From contig CM060318.1 in the NCBI GenBank assembly GCA_030674155.1, positions 90,321,049-90,332,578 on the forward strand: a stretch of DNA of 11,530 bases, written 5' to 3'. Source of the DNA: Stramonita haemastoma. Its lineage: Eukaryota > Mollusca > Gastropoda > Neogastropoda > Muricidae. Of the stretch, positions 6,853 through 11,530 are shown in pieces (position 1 is the first letter of the stretch; every line of letters starts with the position of its first letter). A model generated the notes under the pieces. It ran no database searches and was not told where the DNA came from. It worked only from the letters and a program-made list of their open reading frames with translations. Position numbers and translations under genes: made by a program.

Positions 6853-7008
6853 GTTATGAAAGACCTTTACCTTTTTTAATTAGATGAATGTGCTTTTTAT
6901 AGAACTCTTAAAATTTTCAGTGTAATCCTTTATTGACAACACGCACAGAGCTTATACAATGTGGTCTGGACATTATGAAATCACTAGTATTACTATTGTT
7001 AGAGTTCC

Positions 7009-7090
7009 ATCTAGTAGACTAGCTCAGTGGTTAGAGAACTGACCAGTAATCTAAGATCATCCGGAGGTTCGCTTTGAAGATATTCCCGTC
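7009..7090 (+). mobile_element. Degenerate tRNA-derived SINE head
   Basis: A box TAGCTCAGTGGTTAG (7020-7034) matches the polymerase III A-box consensus. About 46 bases on, GGTTCGCTTTGA (7066-7077) is a decayed B box. The spacing is that of a tRNA, and gaccagtaatct between them resembles an anticodon arm. No paired acceptor stem is seen, so this is not a tRNA gene. The 3' limit of the element is unclear; sequence to about 7390 may belong to it. Confidence 0.6.
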
Positions 7091-7673
7091 AACTTGAGGT
7101 GTTTCTTCCCTTGGATTGATGATGGTTCTAATTCTATGTACCTGCAAACCCTAGCATAAAACTCCAAATCCAGGCTGCATGAGCAAATGCACGCAAAACA
7201 TATAGCACATCAGTTATAGATTTGTTTCTAATTGATCTAAGACTACAGCAGGTGTAGGCAGTTGTATGGTTGACAAGAAAGAGCCCTGCATGCAATCTGA
7301 AGCCGGTGGAGGCCTAGGCTCCACCCCATTTAACTAGCTAAAGACACAATCCTGGAAAGTTGCAGGAAGGCGCTTGAATGACCGTCAGGAATTAGGAGAG
7401 AAAATAAACAAAATGAAAGTCAGTTCACCTCCTGTTTTATCTCCTGTAAAGTGTAGTCCCTTGTACTTGTGGTTCTACGCCATATGTTAAAGCTAACCTA
7501 AAAGTGAATATTCATTACTCATCAAAACTAGGCTACCCGAATTTCGGAAAGTCTGTCTCTTCCTAGGAGATAAGAATCAATTAAGACGGCATCAGCAGAC
7601 AGGCGGATGAACATGTAGCTGTGAGTAAATCCAGGGTAAGAAGAACTGTGTGCTTCCGCCAGAACTGAATACA

Positions 7674-7743
7674 GATCAGTCCGTGTACTGTCTTGTCTAT
7701 TGGTGGGAGAGAGATCAGTCCCTATACTGTCTTGTCTATTGGG
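7674..7743. repeat. 39-bp tandem duplication
   Basis: gatcagtcc-(gt/ct)-tactgtcttgtctattgg occurs at 7674 and again at 7713, with only a few differences. It lies in a region without a supported gene. Confidence 0.9.
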
Positions 7744-7818
7744 TTGAAAGCAGGGCTGCATCATAGTCAGTATAGCTTTTTCCCCCTTTCTTTAAAACCC
7801 TGAAAACAATGAATCGAG

Positions 7819-7837
7819 CAAGAGAGAGAGAGAGAGA

Positions 7838-7902
<65 letters not shown>

Positions 7903-7925
7903 CACGCGCGCGCGTGCGTGTGTGT

Positions 7926-7981
<56 letters not shown>
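7819..7981. repeat. Compound (AG)n-(GT)n-(GC)n-(GT)n microsatellite
   Basis: Nine or so AG units, then about 28 GT units, a GCGCGCGCACGCGCGCGC core (about 7896-7913), then some 30 more GT units with one TA interruption. Alternating purine-pyrimidine throughout most of its length. Confidence 0.97.
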
Positions 7982-7989
<8 letters not shown>

Positions 7990-9073
7990 TTTCTCTGTAC
8001 CTTTAGACAGTCTCAAAATTATGGTCGTTATTGTATTTTGTTCACATACAGGTAAAAATCAAATGTTAAAATCTAAAAGAAAAAGAGTTACTAAACTAAC
8101 AGTGTTCTAGCCAAACAAGCAACCGACCAAAACACAGATCAGATGATGATGATTATGATGGTTTAACAATGGTATGTTTTACGTGTCTGCACTATTGCAA
8201 TGTGGTAAAGATTCCAGGAACAGATTTTGGCCAGTTTACTTTTCTCAATCATACTTAATGGTCTTTAAAAGGACTTATGACCATATTGACTACTTTGTAC
8301 ATGTGCTGACAATTATGTATTTTAGGATACTTGGTAGAATTCACAGATTAAAAAGTCATGTGGGTATATGGGGCTATTTTTTTTAACAAAATATGTAACT
8401 CCGATCAAAGCCTGTTCTGTTTGCGTGTTTGTTTATTTTTTGTTTTCTTTTAAAATTAAGGATGTGTCTTCTTTTCTACGTCTGTTTACTGAAAGTGACC
8501 ATGTTTAGGGGCTTGTTTATTTGTATGTCTACTAATAATGCGACATCATTATCTTCATATAATATCACATCATAATACCACTGAATCCTGTTTCTGTTTG
8601 GGGTGTTTTTATCATTTCAAACCACTAGAACAGTCAAAATGCTATTGATCTCATTCCCCATAGCTTCTTTTTGTTTTATTTTGCCTCCCCTTTTCATTTT
8701 TTTCTGAGAATTTTTCTTCTGATGTACAGGCATAATGTTCAGTGTTGTTATAGGCATGACAGTTTTTCTCTTTCTACAATATTTATCCAGTCTTGTTGTT
8801 TATTGCTGGGGTGACCCTTTACGTCAAGTGTGTATGACTTGGGGATAGTGTGAGTATTGCGCAGCTTTCCACGAGAAAAGCAAACGTGAAAGGCTGTAAG
8901 GCACTATGCACATTGTCATTTTCGTGTGTGCGTTTCATTGGCTACTTCTTCCTGCATTTCCTGGATTTCTGGGAAATGAATGGGGACGGATGTCTGGGCT
9001 GTTTCCTGTTGCAATGGCTTCTGGGATGTATTGGAGTCAAAATTTCCATTTATGCACGTATTTGTAAAATAGG

Positions 9074-9074
<1 letters not shown>

Positions 9075-9167
<93 letters not shown>
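9075..9167. repeat. (TG)n microsatellite, about 46 perfect units
   Basis: 93 bases of uninterrupted TG, the longest perfect microsatellite in the window. It is followed to about 9320 by degenerate GT/GCGT/TTTG sequence. Confidence 0.98.
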
Positions 9168-9168
<1 letters not shown>

Positions 9169-9495
9169 CGCGTATGTGTGTGTGTGTACGCGTATGTGTG
9201 TGTACGCGTGCACGCAGGCGTAAATGTGTGTTTTTATGTGTGTGTGCACATGCACACGCACACATGTTTGTGCTTGTGTTGGTGTGTGTGTATGTGTTTG
9301 TGTGTGTGTTTGTTTGTTTGTTGTTGTTGCTTCGATTTTACGTCTGTTCACTCAAAGTGATATTAGACGATGGGAAGGGAAGGGGAGGGTCTAGTATGTT
9401 GATGGATGTGTGCAGTAAAATGGGTATCTTTTTCTTAATAAAGTATACAGTACATAAATTTGGGCTATACAGTGATAACAACAAGTAAATACATA

Positions 9496-9866
9496 TTATT
9501 TATTTTTATTTATTTATTTATTTATTTATTTATTCTTTTATATCGAGGATAACAGAATAAGCAATCATGTGCTTTTTTTCATCCGGTCCCCGTGTGTATG
9601 CAGTTTTGTAAATATTGTCATCTGTTCCCACCGGCACACGATGGCCTGCTCTTACGAAAAGCGGAACAGGATTTAACGTGTGCGCAAGATGTTCTGCGTG
9701 CGTTCGCACACGGGGCCTCGGTTTAAAGTCTCATCCGAAGGACTTTTGGGGAGAGTGGAGTCAGCACTGATGTTAACTCCAGGAAGAAAATTTCCTCGAC
9801 CGGACTCGAACCCGGGTCTTCAAATTGCCAGCGCAATGTTCTGACCACTAGGCTATCCGCCCCCCT
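9496..9866 (-). mobile_element. tRNA-derived SINE, about 370 bp, with (AAAT)n tail
   Basis: Read on the minus strand from 9866: GCGGATAGCCTAGTGGTC holds the A box, and CCCGGGTTCGAGTCC the B box (complement at 9802-9815), both close to the pol III consensus. The body then contains GGATGAGACTTTAAACCGAG and CCCCGTGTGCG, a phrase I remember as common in invertebrate SINE bodies (not checked). It ends in a tandem AAAT tail (complement of 9498-9535). No target-site duplication could be found. The element appears full length and its promoter boxes look intact. It does not fold as a tRNA: the acceptor stem is missing. Confidence 0.85.
9498..9535. repeat. (TTTA)n tetranucleotide repeat, tail of the SINE
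   Basis: Eight or so TTTA/TATT units; on the minus strand these form the AAAT tail of the SINE. Confidence 0.92.
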
Positions 9867-9888
9867 CAATTGCTAGTATGACTTAAAA

Positions 9889-10337
9889 CTATAACAAATT
9901 TCCTAAAGAACTATTCATTAAAGATTTTGTTATACGAAATGCCAAAGTCAGATTTTTAAAAATCTTATCCAAGGATTTTTCCGAGAAAGAAGGTAAGAAT
10001 GGTTTTAGACTCTTACATTCAAAAATTATGTGACTGTTTGTGATTTTCTCACCGCACAAACATTTTGTATTTTTGCTATATTTAGTGATGAACGCATTCA
10101 GTTTTATCCGAAAAAATAAAGCCCTAACCTTTCTTGCCGTGAAAAAACTTGTATTGATCTCAGAGCGATCCATAACCTTTAAATCAGGGACAGTGTATGA
10201 AGACCTTTCTGATATGCACTCCTTTGAATAATAAGCCTTTTGGGCCCTGCTCCACGATGCCTCTTCTAGTAAGTGATAGCCTTCTTGTAAAGATAATGGA
10301 ACGTGTAATTCTATAGAATCCTCTCCATGTTTTGCAC
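9889..10337 (-). pseudogene. LINE B C-terminal region with C-C-H-C cluster, out of frame with RNase H
   Basis: After a second frame change near 10338 (explained by loss of two bases in AAGAGAGG-like sequence) the frame reads RGAKHGEDSIELHVPLSLQE. It then runs about 150 residues to TAG at 9889, including KVRALFFRIKLNAFITKY and CLCGEKITNSHIIFEC. The latter C-x-C-x9-H-x4-C arrangement is the zinc-knuckle-like end common after RNase H in LINE ORF2 proteins. It is complete to the natural stop. No start of its own is expected, because it is the tail of the same polyprotein. Confidence 0.82.
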
Positions 10338-10871
10338 CTCTTTGCAGCTCTATCAGCCCACTCATTTGGTAAGAATCCCACATGAGAAGGTACCCAACAG
10401 AAAGTGACACAAATACCCCTTAAAGCTAAAACATGTATAACATGATGATCTCTAATATAACTTTAGACTTTTTCTTAGAATTTGTGGATTTTAATGCGTA
10501 GAGTACCGATTTAGAATCAACGCAAAGTAAAGTTTGAAATATATTCAGCGGAAGATCGAGAATATGGTTAAGAGCCATTAAAATTGCTATTAGCTCAGCT
10601 GTGGATATCGAATGATGTTTACCAACATAATAACATTTTTCTACTTTAAGCGATGGTATTACAAAAGCTGAACCTGTTTCTTGATCATCTAGATGTGAAC
10701 CATCTGTAAAAACTTTTAGATGGTGACAATATTTCTGATCAATGTGCGATCGGACTTCAGAGATCATGATATTTTGATTTTCACTCTTAGCCATATTTGT
10801 GTATTCTATATCAAAATTTGCTTTGTTCATTTCCCATAAGGGATAAAGTAGAATTTTAAAGTATTTGTTTG
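10338..10871 (-). pseudogene. LINE B RNase H domain, one internal frameshift
   Basis: Reads KYFKILLYPLWEMNK (a pre-RNase H stretch), then LKVFTDGSHLD (first Asp), TGSAFVIP, ISTAELIAILMALNHI (Glu), LLCVDSKSVLYALKS (Asp). The frame then shifts by one near 10440 and continues in another frame as ALRGICVTFCWVPSHVG (His) and NEWADRAAK (last Asp). All catalytic positions of an RNase HI fold (D-E-D-H-D) are therefore present across two frames. The role in such elements is removal of the RNA template strand during integration. The domain length of about 130 residues is normal. Because the frame is broken, it is called a pseudogene. Confidence 0.87.
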
Positions 10872-11070
10872 TGTATGTGTGCATGTGTGTATAAGTGTGT
10901 AAGTCACTGGTAGGTCTGCGTTTTGAAGTTATTCCAAGTGACCATAAAAATGCTACCATCAATCCCTCTATGCTGCTGCTGAGGTTCAAACTGAAGACTG
11001 TTGAAACCATAGGATTAAAGTCAAACAGTCTGATCTGCACAGCTGTGCCATCTCTGATGCCACTTACAGA

Positions 11071-11196
11071 TCTTCTACAGAACTAAATTCCACTTTGATC
11101 AATTTGTACACCTAATAATTTGGATATTACATGTCTTCAACAGGACTAAATTCCACTTTAATCAATTTGTACACCCAATAATTTGAATGTTATGTT
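11071..11196. repeat. 63-bp tandem duplication with mariner-TIR-like sequence
   Basis: Unit 1 (11071-11133) and unit 2 (11134-11196) share tcttc-acag-actaaattcc, actttgatcaatttgtacac and aataatttg, with roughly ten differences. On the minus strand each reads TT(A/G)GGTGTACAAATTGAT, which resembles the terminal inverted repeat of mariner transposons (cf. AGGTGTACAA). No inverted partner or transposase was found in the window. Confidence 0.85.
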
Positions 11197-11530
11197 TTTA
11201 GATGATTTGGAAGATCTTGTAATAGAAAAACAACTTTTAACAGTTTATGTATCCTTGTAGTTTTGCTGTCAAGAAAGCAACACATTGCTCCTCAACAAAA
11301 CAGTTTTAAGTCTAGGCAGAGCAAGCTGTCTGTGCTTGCTTGGTTTTACTTTCCTTTCCTGCCACTGGTGTGGTGTTTTTTTCATTTTCCTGTTTGCAAA
11401 AAGGATGTCTACAAAGAAGAGAACTGGCAAGAGATGAGACTAAGATTCTCAGCGATATGATAATAATAATATCGGTTGTGAAAGTCATTTTGTGATGTAT
11501 TATATATACCACTTTAAGTCATGGCAGATT
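11197..11530. other. Window end; no gene supported
   Basis: AT-rich sequence. A 65-codon frame at 11263-11460 (+) has no recognisable domain and no clear splice sites. A short (TAA)n run lies near 11459-11471. Confidence 0.55.

Larger units (their letters stand above)
6860..9070. other. Non-coding stretch; no gene supported
   Basis: Apart from the SINE head, the 39-bp duplication and the GA/GT tracts, I see only AT-rich unique-looking sequence. Open frames here are short, lack family resemblance and have no flanking splice signals I trust. This includes 8174-8386 and 8850-9060. Confidence 0.6.
9867..10871 (-). mobile_element. LINE B: 3' remnant of an RNase H-bearing LINE (I/Nimb-like)
   Basis: On the minus strand, an RNase H domain is followed by a C-terminal region with a Cys-Cys-His-Cys cluster and a TAG stop at 9889-9891. 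RNase H located after the RT is typical of I-superfamily LINEs and absent from most Jockey-superfamily elements, so this is a different lineage from LINE A. No RT or endonuclease is recognisable upstream. Homology seems to stop near 10870, where an AC-rich stretch (LHTYTHMHTYTN in translation) begins. It is therefore 5' truncated and frame-broken. Only about 22 bases separate its stop codon from the SINE. Confidence 0.85.

Noticed and set aside
7020..7090. Possible tRNA gene
   Set aside because: A box and weak B box only; no acceptor-stem pairing, so it is a SINE head. The SINE at 9802-9860 was rejected as a tRNA for the same reason.
7528..7764. Minus-strand 78-codon frame with repeated NRQDS
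   Set aside because: The repeat reflects the 39-bp DNA duplication; there is no domain, and no splice or start context.
8720..9060. Hydrophobic frames considered as the missing TM5 exon
   Set aside because: One frame (MFSVVIGMTVFLFLQY, then CWGD) is hydrophobic, but it lacks a phase-compatible junction with the Tyr codon at 3686-3687 and the family pattern around ECL2. It also stops after about 38 residues.
8478..9362. Short similarity between tacgtctgtttactgaaagt (about 8478) and tacgtctgttcactcaaagt (about 9339)
   Set aside because: Only about 22 bases match and the flanks do not extend it; too short to call a repeat.
10040..10231. Plus-strand frames across 10040-11086
   Set aside because: Antisense shadows of the LINE B RNase H and C-terminal frames.
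11263..11460. 65-codon plus-strand frame, possible terminal exon
   Set aside because: The weak acceptor-like tract before aaaaag and the tail NWQEMRLRFSAI match nothing I recognise; probably chance.

Overview
The window looks like nuclear genomic DNA of an invertebrate animal. It is AT-leaning and packed with (GT)n and other microsatellites. It holds a gene split into short exons with canonical GT-AG introns, degenerate LINEs of two lineages and tRNA-derived SINEs. A mollusc, perhaps a gastropod, fits the style of the repeats, but that is inference only. There is no bacterial operon structure, CRISPR array or functional RNA gene that I can support.

Region 1 (1-3687, + strand): six consecutive exons of an adhesion G-protein-coupled receptor (aGPCR). 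Their reading phases agree across all five introns. In order they encode the end of the GAIN domain, the GPS autoproteolysis motif with an intact HL/T cleavage site and tethered-agonist sequence, TM1, TM2-TM3 and TM4. The gene is open at both ends: the N-terminus lies before base 1, and the exons for TM5-TM7 were not found. The introns carry microsatellites and small local duplications. The most notable coding feature is a Cys-to-Phe change in the GPS motif.

Region 2 (3688-6540): the start of the next aGPCR intron, a 100-N assembly gap (3931-4030), and then on the minus strand a broken Jockey-superfamily (CR1/L2-like) LINE. It has an almost complete endonuclease domain followed by a frame-broken reverse transcriptase whose 3' part is lost in the gap. 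Behind its 5' end sits an array of about 100-bp repeats that could be the element's own 5' UTR monomers.

Region 3 (6541-9490): mostly non-coding. It contains an A-rich tract, a (GA)n tract running straight into a short GC-rich exon-like stretch, the degenerate head of a tRNA-derived SINE, a 39-bp duplication and two large (GT)n blocks.

Region 4 (9496-11196): a minus-strand tRNA-derived SINE with clear A and B boxes abuts, by about 22 bp, the stop codon of a second minus-strand LINE remnant. This one belongs to a lineage with an RNase H domain (I/Nimb-like). Its catalytic residues are all present, but the frame is broken twice. Beyond it is a 63-bp tandem duplication whose sequence recalls mariner terminal repeats. 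The last 330 bases hold nothing I can support.

The only host gene visible is the receptor. The rest looks like transposon-rich intron or intergenic DNA. Because the gap lies between the last exon and everything downstream, whether 4031-11530 is still inside the receptor gene cannot be decided from this sequence.
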